A stretch of 64,000 nt of DNA from Acetivibrio thermocellus ATCC 27405 (GCF_000015865.1 NC_009012.1:2287081-2351080); one strand, 5' to 3'. Shown: positions 36,264 through 45,707, counted from the stretch's first letter. Numbers and translations: made by a program. Notes: generated by a model not told the origin, from the sequence alone.

Positions 36264-36932
36264 TTATATTATGTTAAAAAGCATTGCAGCTCCCAAAAGT
36301 ATCAGTAAAATTCCGGAAATAATATTAATTATTCTCATATTTGACTTTATAAAATTGAAAGCCTCCCTGATACTTTCAAAAATCATGGCCGAAACAATAA
36401 AAGGTATCCCAAGCCCAAGGGAATACACCACAAGCAGCATCAATCCCTCCGGCATGGTGGAAGAATTGGCCGCCAAAGCCAGAATCGAAGCTAAAAAATA
36501 GCTTATACAGGGCGTCCACCCAAACGCAAAACAAAACCCGAAAATAACCGAACCAACGAATTTCAAACTGTCTGCCTTGTACTCAAACCGTTTTTCCCTG
36601 TTTAAAAAGCCTATGTTGAGTATGCCGATAAAATTAAGCCCAAAAATGATTATCACAATACCACTTATGATTTTCAAAACATCTCTGTGTTCTTTAAGAA
36701 ATGCTCCCAAAGAAGTAGCTGCAGCTCCCAACAGCGTAAACACTATTGTAAATCCCAGTACAAATCCAAGGGAATTTATCAAAAGTCTCCTTTTATTCTT
36801 CCCATCTTTATCTTCTTTATCGCTAAATCCGGCCAAGTATGAAAAGTATGCCGGAAGCATCGGAAAAATACAAGGCGAAACAAAAGTCAGTATACCTTCT
36901 GCAAAAGCCGTCACATAAACAGAACTATCCAA
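36264..36932 (-). CDS. ccdA: CcdA-type thiol-reducing membrane protein
   Basis: A 222-residue, six-helix membrane protein of the DsbD/CcdA family, which moves electrons from cytoplasmic thioredoxin to outside partners. The two key cysteines are in FVSPCIFPMLPAYFSYL (helix 1) and FGWTPCISYFLAS (helix 4). The TTG start follows AGGGGTG; no ATG fits. It is the first gene of the operon with tlpA and the reductases. Confidence 0.9.
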   Translation of the reverse strand: MDSSVYVTAFAEGILTFVSPCIFPMLPAYFSYLAGFSDKEDKDGKNKRRLLINSLGFVLGFTIVFTLLGAAATSLGAFLKEHRDVLKIISGIVIIIFGLNFIGILNIGFLNREKRFEYKADSLKFVGSVIFGFCFAFGWTPCISYFLASILALAANSSTMPEGLMLLVVYSLGLGIPFIVSAMIFESIREAFNFIKSNMRIINIISGILLILLGAAMLFNII

Positions 36933-37074
36933 ACATATGCACCCCTCTTATAAAAAAGCGCCGTTTTTCTATTTTATTTACCACCCAAACAAAAATTTAA
37001 TACACAAAATATAATTTCAAAAACAGTACTCTTTTATATTTTAAAGTAACGCCGTCCAAAACACAACATATCAA

Positions 37075-37104
37075 TTAACACTTCTTTTCCCCGGCTCATA
37101 TAAT
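37075..37104 (+). promoter_or_regulatory. Probable promoter of the small-protein/SleB cluster
   Basis: TTAACA (37075-37080) and TATAAT (37099-37104) are spaced by 18 bases, upstream of the small gene at 37184. The start of transcription would be about 75 bases before the ATG. Confidence 0.55.
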
Positions 37105-37183
37105 ATAGTAGCATGCTGTTGTCAAAACACCGTCCGTGTTTATGTAAACATCAGCAGGAATAATAAATGGGAGGTGGAAAACC

Positions 37184-37354
37184 ATGTCAGATATAAAAAA
37201 GCGCACAAATAATTCCGAGCTTTTGTTCTTTATTTTAATATTTCTCCTGCTCTTTTATGACAGCAGCGCAATAGGCGGCATTAAACATGATGTTAAAGAT
37301 GACGACACAATATTGTTCTTTATCCTGGTATTCCTCAAGCTTTTTTATTGCTGA
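37184..37354 (+). CDS. 56-residue small membrane protein
   Basis: It starts at ATG after GGGAGGTGG. The peptide has two very similar hydrophobic segments (LLFFILIFLLLFYDS near residues 13-27 and ILFFILVFLKLFYC near 43-56) around a charged linker (KHDVKDDD). The same style recurs at the C-terminus of the gene at 38448-38822. It is short, hydrophobic and repeat-like, as in several clostridial spore-coat or membrane peptides, but I do not recognise a family. An overlapping minus-strand frame exists (see rejected). Confidence 0.6.
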   Translation: MSDIKKRTNNSELLFFILIFLLLFYDSSAIGGIKHDVKDDDTILFFILVFLKLFYC

Positions 37355-37574
37355 AAAAATTTCCCTTCCCTCCTCCTTTGTTTGATTTTTGATAAAATTA
37401 AAGTTGTCTTTCATATCATGGTTTCGAAATACCCTGTACGGAAGGGATTCTTTTTTTAAAAAAGTTCTATCTTTGCCATTCCCCAAATATAAATTATTAG
37501 ATAAATAATTTATCAATACTTGTATTCATTTAGGCATTCAATTTAAAAATAACGATTGAAAGGATTGGGTTAAG

Positions 37575-37898
37575 ATGGTTGATATCAACAAAAAGCTGTC
37601 CGAACTGTTTGGAAAAATGGACCAAAAAATGCTTGAGAAGAGAATAAATACGGCAATAGAAATGCTAAAAAACGGTGACGTGGACGAACTTTCAAAAAAA
37701 ATCAACAAAATAGATAAAAACGAGCTCCTCGAAAAAATAAATGAATTTGACGAGTCGAAGCTAAAGGAGTTTAACATCAACAAAGACGAAATACGTCAAA
37801 AAATCACCGATGCAGATCTTAGCAAGCTCTCACAGTTACTTGGCGAACACGGCGACGAAATTGTAGAAAAACTGAAAGGAATCCTGGAAAAACCCTGA
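37575..37898 (+). CDS. Hypothetical helical protein
   Basis: A 107-residue soluble, highly charged helical protein (IEMLKNGDVDELSKKINKID, LSQLLGEHGDEIVEKLKGIL). It starts at ATG after AAAGGATTGGG. It has no membrane segment or known motif. It is the second gene of a co-directed set that leads to the SleB-type hydrolase. The family is unknown to me. Confidence 0.7.
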   Translation: MVDINKKLSELFGKMDQKMLEKRINTAIEMLKNGDVDELSKKINKIDKNELLEKINEFDESKLKEFNINKDEIRQKITDADLSKLSQLLGEHGDEIVEKLKGILEKP

Positions 37899-37972
37899 AA
37901 AACCGGACAACAAGCACTGTACCGCAGTCCAAGCCCGGAGGCAAGTCGGATATCCATGGAGGTGACAGGGTA

Positions 37973-38434
37973 ATGAGTGATGATCTTAACAATAAACTAA
38001 AGCAGCTCGCAGACATGCTGAACGGCAACGAAAAAATGTCCGAAAATCTTTCGAGCCTGATTTCCATGCTCGCAAAATCTTCGGGCAATGACAAGCCCGC
38101 CCAAACCTCATCGGAGGAGAAATCTCCAAAAGAAGAACCTTCAATGAAAATAAAAGCCCAGGATTCAATAAAAGCTGAAAACTTACCATTGCAGTCGGAT
38201 ACCAAAGAGAATGAAAGAAACATTGACGAACTTCAGGATAATGCGGAAATGATGCGTAGAATAAAGGATGTCATGGACGCCATGAGAAACATTAACGACC
38301 CAAGAATAAATCTGCTTACCGCCATAAAGCCGTTTTTAAGCAGTGGAAGACAAAAAAAGCTTTCCAACTGTATAAGGCTGTTTCAAGTAACACAGATAAC
38401 AAAGCTTATGAGCGATCCTGAAAAAACTATATGA
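37973..38434 (+). CDS. Hypothetical protein
   Basis: A 153-residue soluble protein. Residues 1-35 and 85-153 are helical (NNKLKQLADMLNGNEKMSE, NDPRINLLTAIKPFLSSGRQKKL), joined by a low-complexity, lysine/glutamate/serine-rich linker. The C-terminal helix pattern resembles that of the gene before it. The start follows GGAGGTGAC. It is probably in one transcript with its neighbours; the gap to the next gene is 13 bases. Confidence 0.7.
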   Translation: MSDDLNNKLKQLADMLNGNEKMSENLSSLISMLAKSSGNDKPAQTSSEEKSPKEEPSMKIKAQDSIKAENLPLQSDTKENERNIDELQDNAEMMRRIKDVMDAMRNINDPRINLLTAIKPFLSSGRQKKLSNCIRLFQVTQITKLMSDPEKTI

Positions 38435-38447
38435 AAGGGGCACCATA

Positions 38448-38822
38448 ATGATATACAAGAGGGATCCAAGGTTCAGAAGATATGGTCCGGCCGCGGCACA
38501 AAACATATCATACATGCCCGACAGCAGCTTTGCTTCAGGAAATGCGGTTAATCCCACCGGTGATACCTTAAGAGAAGTTGAAAAGATTCCTCTTCCCAAC
38601 GAGAAGGATGAAACCGCTTTTGATGCAATGCCGGCAGCAGGTTCAAGTTCACCGTCCATGTTTTTCCGAAAGCTGCATTCCGATGAAATAATCCTTCTTT
38701 TCTTAATATTTATTCTAATCGCGGAGGGAATTGATGACGACTTTTTGCTGATAGTACTTATCTATCTTTTAGTGTCTGAAATATTTGAAGAGTATTTTCG
38801 TTTACAGAACAAATCCGTCTAG
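38448..38822 (+). CDS. Hypothetical protein with C-terminal membrane segments
   Basis: A 124-residue protein: a proline- and asparagine-rich N-terminal part (RDPRFRRYGPAAAQNIS), then two short hydrophobic segments near the C-terminus (EIILLFLIFILIAEGI and FLLIVLIYLLVSEIF). The hydrophobic pair mirrors the 56-residue protein at 37184. The ATG follows GAAAGGGG. It ends this cluster of small genes. Confidence 0.7.
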   Translation: MIYKRDPRFRRYGPAAAQNISYMPDSSFASGNAVNPTGDTLREVEKIPLPNEKDETAFDAMPAAGSSSPSMFFRKLHSDEIILLFLIFILIAEGIDDDFLLIVLIYLLVSEIFEEYFRLQNKSV

Positions 38823-38922
38823 GAAATTGTTACGTCATATTTAACAGTTTCCTTCATGTATTCTTTTTTAAATATTAATATAATTGGTAATATAATTGTC
38901 CTAAATAAAGCATAAACTATAC

Positions 38923-38955
38923 AGCGAGGTTACAACAAGTTTCCTCGCTTTTACT
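38923..38955 (+). terminator. Intrinsic terminator of the small-protein cluster
   Basis: AGCGAGG (38923-38929) pairs with CCTCGCT (38943-38949), followed by TTTTACT. Confidence 0.8.
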
Positions 38956-39111
38956 CTGTTTTCCTTCAAAAAGACATTTTCCTTTTGTTATATTTTTTCA
39001 CATATAATAATTTAAATCAGAAATAGACAAAATAAGAATATATAAATATTTCATTCTCAAATCAACAATACTTATTAATGAAAAAATATTTTTTGACAAA
39101 GGAGAATGGCT

Positions 39112-39816
39112 TTGCGAAAAAGGGTATTATCAATCATTGTAATAATAACAATACTGTCAATTTTAAGTTCAGCCATCGTTTTTTGGGAGGAAATATACAG
39201 TTTATACGGTTACAGCAAGGCTGCACTGTCATATTACGGCTCAACCGGGCAGGAAGTTAAAAACATTCAGTACAAGCTTGCAATTTGGAAGTATTACAAT
39301 GGCAAAATAGACGGAATTTACGGTTACAAGACTTACATGGCGGTCCGCAAATTCCAGGCCAAAAACGGCCTGAAGGTGGACGGAATAGCGGGTCCGGAAA
39401 CATTGGCGGCTTTGGGACTCCCTACCGGACAAGCTGCCAAAGCAACATCCGCCCAGCCGTCAAGCAACAGGAATCTGGATCTTCTTGCCCACCTCGTTTA
39501 CGGCGAAGCGCGGGGAGAGCCTTATATCGGACAAGTGGCAGTTGCAGCAGTTGTCATCAACAGGACAAGGGACAGCAGATTTCCCAACACAATAGCCGGT
39601 GTTATTTATCAACCCGGCGCATTTGACGCTGTAAGCGACGGACAGATAAACCTTGCACCCAATGAAACTGCGTACAAAGCTGCAAAAGACGCGTTAAACG
39701 GCTGGGACCCCACTGGAGGAGCGTTGTATTACTACAACCCCAGAACCGCCACCAGCAAATGGATATGGTCAAGAAAAATCGTAAAGGTAATCGGGAAACA
39801 CAATTTTGCAATCTAA
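39112..39816 (+). CDS. sleB: Spore cortex-lytic enzyme (SleB-type cell wall hydrolase)
   Basis: A 234-residue exported hydrolase with a short N-terminal membrane segment, a peptidoglycan-binding repeat (about 40-102, VKNIQYKLAIWKYYNGKIDGIY, AVRKFQAKNGLKVDG) and a C-terminal SleB/Hydrolase_2 domain (from about 122). The likely catalytic glutamate is in VYGEARGEP. FPNTIAGVIYQPGAF and GGALYYYNPRTATSKWIW are family features. The TTG at 39112 has AAAGGAG seven bases upstream; the ATG two codons before is too near the site. The enzyme would cut cortex glycan at germination. Confidence 0.9.
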   Translation: MRKRVLSIIVIITILSILSSAIVFWEEIYSLYGYSKAALSYYGSTGQEVKNIQYKLAIWKYYNGKIDGIYGYKTYMAVRKFQAKNGLKVDGIAGPETLAALGLPTGQAAKATSAQPSSNRNLDLLAHLVYGEARGEPYIGQVAVAAVVINRTRDSRFPNTIAGVIYQPGAFDAVSDGQINLAPNETAYKAAKDALNGWDPTGGALYYYNPRTATSKWIWSRKIVKVIGKHNFAI

Positions 39817-39823
39817 CAATGTC

Positions 39824-39871
39824 GGGGAAGTTTGACGGAGCAATCCCTCTCATACTTCCCCAAACTATTTT
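39824..39871 (+). terminator. Terminator after sleB
   Basis: GGGGAAGT (39824-39831) pairs with ACTTCCCC (39854-39861), followed by a weak T-rich tail. It can also serve the converging gene at 39871. Confidence 0.7.
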
Positions 39872-40734
39872 TATTTGGTTACTTTTTTCTTAAAATCCAG
39901 AAACACCGAGAAAACGGATATCGTAACCACAATGAAAAACAAAGTTTTTACCGCCCAATTGACAAACATTAAAAGAAATATACGCAAGAACGCCAAAGCT
40001 CCACTTACAGGCAGTACAGAATTAAGGAATATCAGAACAAACTCAAAAAGAATAAATGCCACGTCAAATTTTAAAAACATGACAACAATTTTCCAAAAAT
40101 ATGTATCCGCGGCATATTTACCGATTGAAAAATAACTGTCTTTGAAATTAAACACCGCAGGATACCAAAAAGCCATATAAATCCTAAAGAACATAAATCC
40201 AAAAAACAACACCATCAAAGTAATTAAATCAAACAAAACCGTAAGAGCCAAAAGTTCCGTCTTTCCCCCAAGAAATGACCTTGTGATCGCGACGGCCGGC
40301 ACAGTCACTATAAGCATAAATATAGTAAACAATATCGAAAAAAGAATTACTTCAAAGGATATCACAGAAATCCTCAAAAAATGCTTTTGGACACCTTTGA
40401 AAAACTCCGTCTTTATTCTTTTCCTGTTTGACAGAAAATTGTTTATTTTGTAAAAACAGCCTGATAAAACAAATCCGCACACCAAAGCGGCAACCGTTAC
40501 GGCCGCCAAACCGTAAAGTATGTATTTTACATTGGACAAAAGTCCTAAAATAAGCTGAATAGTATGCAATATGCTGTCCAGAAAATTTCCTCCGCCTATG
40601 GTTGTCACACCCAAAATTACAGGAAATATTAAATTATATTCAATAAAGCAATAGAAAAATGTCACAGCTGCAAAGGCAATAATTATATCCCGTCTTTTCG
40701 CAAGCTTTTTAATATTTACAGTGATATTGCTCAT
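39871..40734 (-). CDS. Hypothetical six-helix membrane protein
   Basis: A 287-residue integral membrane protein with about six helices (19-40, 72-94, 122-146, 160-184, 220-240, 260-280). The cytosolic loop around residue 100 is basic (LSNRKRIKTEFFKG). No family is recognised. It sits between sleB and tex, transcribed towards sleB. Confidence 0.7.
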   Translation of the reverse strand: MSNITVNIKKLAKRRDIIIAFAAVTFFYCFIEYNLIFPVILGVTTIGGGNFLDSILHTIQLILGLLSNVKYILYGLAAVTVAALVCGFVLSGCFYKINNFLSNRKRIKTEFFKGVQKHFLRISVISFEVILFSILFTIFMLIVTVPAVAITRSFLGGKTELLALTVLFDLITLMVLFFGFMFFRIYMAFWYPAVFNFKDSYFSIGKYAADTYFWKIVVMFLKFDVAFILFEFVLIFLNSVLPVSGALAFLRIFLLMFVNWAVKTLFFIVVTISVFSVFLDFKKKVTK

Positions 40735-40818
40735 GTTTTAAACCTTCTTCCAATCTTTTTCTATTTTTTATTTATTTTATTTTTATTAAGAATCAATTAA
40801 TTCTATTGAAAAACAACC

Positions 40819-42975
40819 TTAATTGACACCCTTCATGCTCATGGATATTCTTTTTCTTTCAACATCAACATCCAAAATTCTGACCTTCACTATATCCCCC
40901 ACCGACACCACATCCATGGGACTTTTTACATACTTGTCGCTAAGCTCGGATATGTGAACCAGCCCGTCCTGGTGCACTCCCACATCCACAAAGGCACCAA
41001 AGTCGGCAACATTCCTTACGGTTCCGGTCAATATCATGCCCGGCCTCAAATCCTCCAAATGCAGCACGTCGGTAAGAAGCATCGGTTTCGGAAGCTCATC
41101 CCTGGGGTCGCGTCCAGGCTTTAAAAGCTCTTTTATAATATCTTTCAAAGTCGGCACTCCGACACCAATCTCCCTGGCAACTTTTTCCATACCCATTTTC
41201 TCCACTTTTTCCACAAGTCCATCAAGTTTTCTGTTCTTCACATCTTCAAGGCTGTATCCCATAATATCAAGAAGCTTTTTGGCCGCCTCATAAGACTCCG
41301 GATGTACGGAAGTATTGTCAAGAACATTGTCTCCGTCAGGTATCCTAAGAAAGCCGGCACATTGCTCGAAAGTTTTGTCACCTAGTTTCTTAACTTTTTT
41401 GAGTTCTTCTCTTCTTTTAAACTTTCCGTTGGTTTCCCTGTATTCCACAATATTTTTTGCAATTACGGAGTTTATTCCCGAGATGTAAGACAAAAGAGAC
41501 GGTGAGGCCGTATTCAGGTCAACGCCCACGCTGTTTACACAATCTTCAACCACGCCCTGCAAAGTCTCACTCAGCCGCTTTTGATTCATGTCGTGCTGGT
41601 ACTGGCCCACGCCTATGGATTTGGGATCTATTTTAACCAGCTCCGCCAATGGGTCCTGAAGCCTTCTGGCTATGGACACAGCACTTCTTAAAGCCACGTC
41701 AAAGTCGGGAAATTCCTCCGCCCCAAGCTTCGAAGCGGAATAAACCGAAGCTCCCGCTTCGCTTACCACCATATAGTAAACTTTTCTGTCTATCTCCTTC
41801 AAAAGCTCGGCGACAAATATTTCAGACTCCCTCGAAGCAGTCCCGTTGCCTATTGATATTATATCAACACCGTGTTTCTCAATAAGCCGCTTCATAATCT
41901 CTTTTGCTTCCTCAACCTTGTTCTGGGGAGGTGTCGGATATATTACGGCAGTGTCAAGTACTTTTCCCGTCTCATCCACCACTGCAATTTTGCAGCCCGT
42001 CCTGTATGCAGGGTCAAGCCCCAAAACGGTTTTTCCTTTCACAGGAGGCTGGAGCAAAAGATTTTTAAGATTGGTCGCAAAGACCTTTATCGCCTGTTCC
42101 TCGGCATTCTCCGTAAGTTCATTCCTTACTTCCCTCTCAACCGAAGGAAAAATAAGGCGCTCATAAGAGTCCGCCAACGCCTTTTCTACATATTCCGACG
42201 TTATGGAAGGAGGCCTCTTTACAAGTTTCGCCTTAAGCTGCTCCATAAGCGTTTCTTCAGGAACTTCAATTTTGACTTGCAAAAACTCTTCCTTTTCTCC
42301 CCTGTTTATCGCAAGAACCCTGTGACCGGCTATTTTTGCCACCGGTTCCGAGAAATCATAGTACATTCTGTATACCGAATCTTCATCCTTCTTCTTTTTG
42401 GACACAATCATTCCTTGTTTCATAAACACGTCCCGCACAATACTTCTGATATGCGGATTGTCCGAAATGTCTTCGGCTATTATGTCCATTGCTCCGTTTA
42501 AGGCATCCTCGACGGTATTGACTTCCTTCTCAGGATTTATAAAAGGCTTGGCTATGTCTTCAATACTGCCGGTTTTAAGTTCCTGGGCCATAATAATTTC
42601 GGCCAAAGGTTCAAGTCCTTTTTCCTTTGCAACAGTCGCCCTGGTTCTTCTTTTTGGCCTGAAAGGCCTGTATATATCTTCAACCTCCCGGAGGGTGGTC
42701 GCTTTTTCAAGAGATGCCGTAATTTCCGCGGTAAGCTTTCCCTGCTCGTCAATCAGGCGCCGAACTTCTTCTTTTCTTGCCTCAAGGTTCCTCAGGTAAA
42801 TCAGTCTTTCATGAAGCTGCCTTAGCACCTGATCGTTCAATTCTCCCGTTATTTCTTTCCTGTACCTTGCAATAAAGGGAATGGTATTGCCGCTGTCAAT
42901 AAGTTTTACGGTGTTTTCCACCTGGAAAGGCTTGAGATTAAACTCTTTTACAAGTGTGGAAATAATATCTGACAT
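40819..42975 (-). CDS. tex: Tex family RNA-binding protein
   Basis: A 718-residue Tex protein. The N-terminal helical region (NLKPFQVENTVKLIDSGNTIPFIARYRKE) is followed by a YqgF RNase H-like domain (VLGLDPAYRTGCKIAVVD), helix-hairpin-helix units (LLSYISGINSVIAKNIVEYR) and a C-terminal S1 domain (LTGTVRNVADFGAFVDVG, VHISELSDKYV). Such proteins bind nucleic acid and act with RNA polymerase. The length is normal. Confidence 0.94.
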   Translation of the reverse strand: MSDIISTLVKEFNLKPFQVENTVKLIDSGNTIPFIARYRKEITGELNDQVLRQLHERLIYLRNLEARKEEVRRLIDEQGKLTAEITASLEKATTLREVEDIYRPFRPKRRTRATVAKEKGLEPLAEIIMAQELKTGSIEDIAKPFINPEKEVNTVEDALNGAMDIIAEDISDNPHIRSIVRDVFMKQGMIVSKKKKDEDSVYRMYYDFSEPVAKIAGHRVLAINRGEKEEFLQVKIEVPEETLMEQLKAKLVKRPPSITSEYVEKALADSYERLIFPSVEREVRNELTENAEEQAIKVFATNLKNLLLQPPVKGKTVLGLDPAYRTGCKIAVVDETGKVLDTAVIYPTPPQNKVEEAKEIMKRLIEKHGVDIISIGNGTASRESEIFVAELLKEIDRKVYYMVVSEAGASVYSASKLGAEEFPDFDVALRSAVSIARRLQDPLAELVKIDPKSIGVGQYQHDMNQKRLSETLQGVVEDCVNSVGVDLNTASPSLLSYISGINSVIAKNIVEYRETNGKFKRREELKKVKKLGDKTFEQCAGFLRIPDGDNVLDNTSVHPESYEAAKKLLDIMGYSLEDVKNRKLDGLVEKVEKMGMEKVAREIGVGVPTLKDIIKELLKPGRDPRDELPKPMLLTDVLHLEDLRPGMILTGTVRNVADFGAFVDVGVHQDGLVHISELSDKYVKSPMDVVSVGDIVKVRILDVDVERKRISMSMKGVN

Positions 42976-43255
42976 CTCTATCCTCCATGCGTTATTTTAT
43001 AGAATGTAAATACCTCTATTTTTTAATATACTTTATTGTCCGGCCCCATAACCGTATTTTTGCAAGTATATTAAAAATATATTTCTTTTTCCCTCATTTA
43101 TTATATAAATAAAGCAATAAAGTAATCAAGCCTGATGTAAATTTAAAATCAGGCCGGTTGCAACGGCAAAATTCCTTCATAAAAATTAAAAACCGGATTT
43201 AAATTTAAACCGGTTTGAAAAGAAATATATGTGTCGGACAATAAAAAAAGCGGAA
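42976..43255. terminator. Tandem hairpins between tex and pfkB
   Basis: Two hairpins lie here. CCTGAT (43131-43136) pairs with ATCAGG (43148-43153), and AAACCGG (43190-43196) pairs with CCGGTTT (43210-43216). The second has a T run on the minus strand and should end the pfkB-type gene. Confidence 0.75.
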
Positions 43256-44188
43256 TCAAGATATTCTCTCAATTTCCACTCTGTTCTTTTGGATTTCGAC
43301 TTCATTCTTATCCACAACACCGATTTCCAAAAAGCGCGCATTGCTCACGCCGCAGGCTGCCGCAAGCCTTAGGCACTCTTCCATTGTTTTGTCTCTTGCA
43401 AGTCCCGCTGCAAACCCTGCCACCATGGCATCTCCGGAGCCTATGGTGTTTACCGTCTCCACATGCGGCACTTTTACTCTAAGGCACAAATCTTTCGTGC
43501 ACAGAACAGCTCCCTTGTCGCCCATGGAAACCATTGAAATATCTATTCCGTCTGCATTAATTTCTTTCAGCGCCTCAACAATTTCGTCCATATCCCTTAA
43601 TTCTTTTTGAATGAGACTTCCCAATTCCCTCAAATTCGGTTTTATAACATTTGGCTTTGCCTTTATGCCTTCTTTTAAAGCATCTCCGCCGCTGTCAAGT
43701 ATAACAGGAATATTAAAGTTTTTTGCCTCTTCAATAAGAGCCTTATAACAGCATGCAGGCACTCCCTGGGGAAGCCCGCCTGACAGCACAACGACCTTGG
43801 AATCGGAAAGAGCCTCTTTATAAACCTCCATGAATTTTTCCATGTCTTCGCCGGATATAAAAGGCCCCGGCTCCAGTACTTCCGTCTCACTGTCTCTTAC
43901 TCTGTCTATAATATTGTTGTTTGTTCTTGTCTCACCGGATACTTCAACAAATCTTGTAACGACCCCCAGTTTCTTAAGCTGCGATTCCAGCCAGTTACCT
44001 GTCTCTCCGCCTTTAAAGCCTGTCAGCCGGACATTTTCTCCCAACATACGGGCAACCCGCGCAACATTTACACCTTTTCCCCCGGCCGTTTTTACCATTT
44101 GCCGCACCCGGTACATTCTTCCCGGTTCGAAGTTGTCAACAAAATAAATTTTGTCCACTGCGGGGTTGAGAGCCACAGATGTTATCAT
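43256..44188 (-). CDS. 1-phosphofructokinase / hexose-phosphate kinase (PfkB family)
   Basis: A 310-residue PfkB-family sugar kinase. The N-terminal TSVALNPAVDKIYFVDNF and GGKGVNVARVARMLGE and the C-terminal VNTIGSGDAMVAGFAAGL (catalytic Asp in GSGDA) match 1-phosphofructokinase and tagatose-6-phosphate kinase. No PTS transporter lies alongside, so the in vivo substrate is open. The ATG follows AAGGAG. The solute-binding lipoprotein gene lies immediately upstream, with a gap of about 36 bases. Confidence 0.88.
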   Translation of the reverse strand: MITSVALNPAVDKIYFVDNFEPGRMYRVRQMVKTAGGKGVNVARVARMLGENVRLTGFKGGETGNWLESQLKKLGVVTRFVEVSGETRTNNNIIDRVRDSETEVLEPGPFISGEDMEKFMEVYKEALSDSKVVVLSGGLPQGVPACCYKALIEEAKNFNIPVILDSGGDALKEGIKAKPNVIKPNLRELGSLIQKELRDMDEIVEALKEINADGIDISMVSMGDKGAVLCTKDLCLRVKVPHVETVNTIGSGDAMVAGFAAGLARDKTMEECLRLAAACGVSNARFLEIGVVDKNEVEIQKNRVEIERIS

Positions 44189-44224
44189 AGTGTCTTTCTC
44201 CTTGCCTTTTATGTAGTGATATGT

Positions 44225-45565
44225 CTATTTTACCCGCTTTTTCCCCTTAAGTAAAGCTTCCCGATCCTTTTTCAGCTCATATTCCACTTTATTTGCAATA
44301 TCCTTTATCGTTTTCTGGGAATCAACATTGTTTTCGATGGCTCTGAATATTTCCTCATTAAATATTTGAAGTGCCCTGTCATCCAAAGGAGTCTGCCTGT
44401 ACTGAACCATTTCCTCTGCCAAATCTTCAATAAGCGGCTGAATATGCTGATTACCGAAATACTCGTTTTCTCTCAGCATAACTTTAAGATTTCTTCTTGC
44501 AGGACAATAGCCGGAAATCATGTCAATGTTCTCCCCGCCCTCCTGCTGGGTTGCCACATATTCAACAAACAGCCATGCCCATTTCTTGTATTTGCTTTGG
44601 GCATTAATCGCAAGCTTGGTATCCGAATACCATACCTTAAGCCCCAGGGGCGGCGCAGTGACCCTCCACTTACCTGCCTGGTCGGGAGCATAGCTCTGTA
44701 TGGTACTGGTCCCCCACGACCCGATGCCCAGCACCATTACCAGTTCTCCGTTCCGGACAGCCTCCTTTGCCGCTTCCTCCACAATATTTGCACCAATTGA
44801 CAAATCCAGCCTTTTAATTTCCCTTGCCATATCCAGCGCTTGCACAAACAAGTCTGAGTTTCTTACAAATCTCAGGTTTTCATCAAATATTCCCGAATAC
44901 AGACCGGCAAGATTTATGATATCCACAGGCATCTGAAAAATGTACTGACCCTTGGATTTCAGCTTTTTCGCTATAGCCATAAGATTTTCGCTTTTTTCAA
45001 TAAATTTGGCAAGTTCTTCAGGTTCCGACGGAAAACCGTTTTCCTCCATTACATCCGCCCGGTAAAAAGTCACAACGGGTGATGTCAGGAAAGTCATTGC
45101 CAAAAGACGCTTTCCGTCAAGTGATTTATTGCTTTCCCATATATCCTTCGGAAAATCTTTTTCGTACCTTCCTGCATAATAAGGCTCTTTGAGCAAATCT
45201 TCAAGATATTCTCCCGTGGTAAACTGACTGTAATAAGCGCTGTCAAAAAACAATATGTCAGGCCCTTCTCCCGCTGCCAACGCTTTTTTATATACATTGC
45301 CCATATCGTTAAAATCAAATTTGACAAGTTTTATTTTTATTTTGGGATGAATCAATTGAAAATGGTTTATAGGAGCTTTCCAGCCGTCATTATACGTCCA
45401 AAATTCTATTTCCACATCCTCGGCAGGCTCTTCTATTTCAGCAGCCTGCACGCGAGTATATTCGTTCGGCGCCTGCACTTTTCCCCCCAGACTACACCTC
45501 GTCACTGTCAGAATTGCTAAGAAACAAAGGAATGACAACACGAGAGAATATTTTGACCTCCTCAT
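44225..45565 (-). CDS. Extracellular solute-binding protein (family 1, ABC importer)
   Basis: A 446-residue sugar-type solute-binding protein. I start it at 45565 (GGAGGTATATTGTATG). A hydrophobic signal segment ends in VTRC, which is not a normal lipobox (Arg at -1), so lipid attachment is uncertain. Motifs of family 1 binding proteins are present (IEFWTYNDGWK, EGPDILFFDSAYY, WRVTAPPLG, YCPARRNL). No permease or ATPase gene lies nearby, so it is an orphan. The kinase gene downstream may process the imported sugar. Confidence 0.85.
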   Translation of the reverse strand: MRRSKYSLVLSFLCFLAILTVTRCSLGGKVQAPNEYTRVQAAEIEEPAEDVEIEFWTYNDGWKAPINHFQLIHPKIKIKLVKFDFNDMGNVYKKALAAGEGPDILFFDSAYYSQFTTGEYLEDLLKEPYYAGRYEKDFPKDIWESNKSLDGKRLLAMTFLTSPVVTFYRADVMEENGFPSEPEELAKFIEKSENLMAIAKKLKSKGQYIFQMPVDIINLAGLYSGIFDENLRFVRNSDLFVQALDMAREIKRLDLSIGANIVEEAAKEAVRNGELVMVLGIGSWGTSTIQSYAPDQAGKWRVTAPPLGLKVWYSDTKLAINAQSKYKKWAWLFVEYVATQQEGGENIDMISGYCPARRNLKVMLRENEYFGNQHIQPLIEDLAEEMVQYRQTPLDDRALQIFNEEIFRAIENNVDSQKTIKDIANKVEYELKKDREALLKGKKRVK

Positions 45566-45608
45566 ACAATATACCTCCACTTTTTCAAATAATACCAACT
45601 GTTTATCT

Positions 45609-45707
45609 CTATTTATTTCCATATTGTGTAAAATGTGAAATATATATCAAAGCCTGTTCTACGGTCATTCCCTGAATTTCATCGGATATTGCCCCTGGAC
45701 AAGCCAT
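45609..45707 (-). CDS. Candidate 32-residue peptide ORF
   Basis: MACPGAISDEIQGMTV... ends in HFTQYGNK before TAG. It lies in the leader of the solute-binding protein gene. There is no clear ribosome-binding site; it may be a remnant or chance. Confidence 0.2.
   Translation of the reverse strand: MACPGAISDEIQGMTVEQALIYISHFTQYGNK

Noticed and set aside
37235-37516. Minus-strand open frame of 93 codons overlapping the 56-residue gene at 37184
   Set aside because: The plus-strand gene has a strong ribosome-binding site, a fitting promoter and a repeated hydrophobic design. The minus frame has no good start site and is mostly its shadow. It is not fully excluded.
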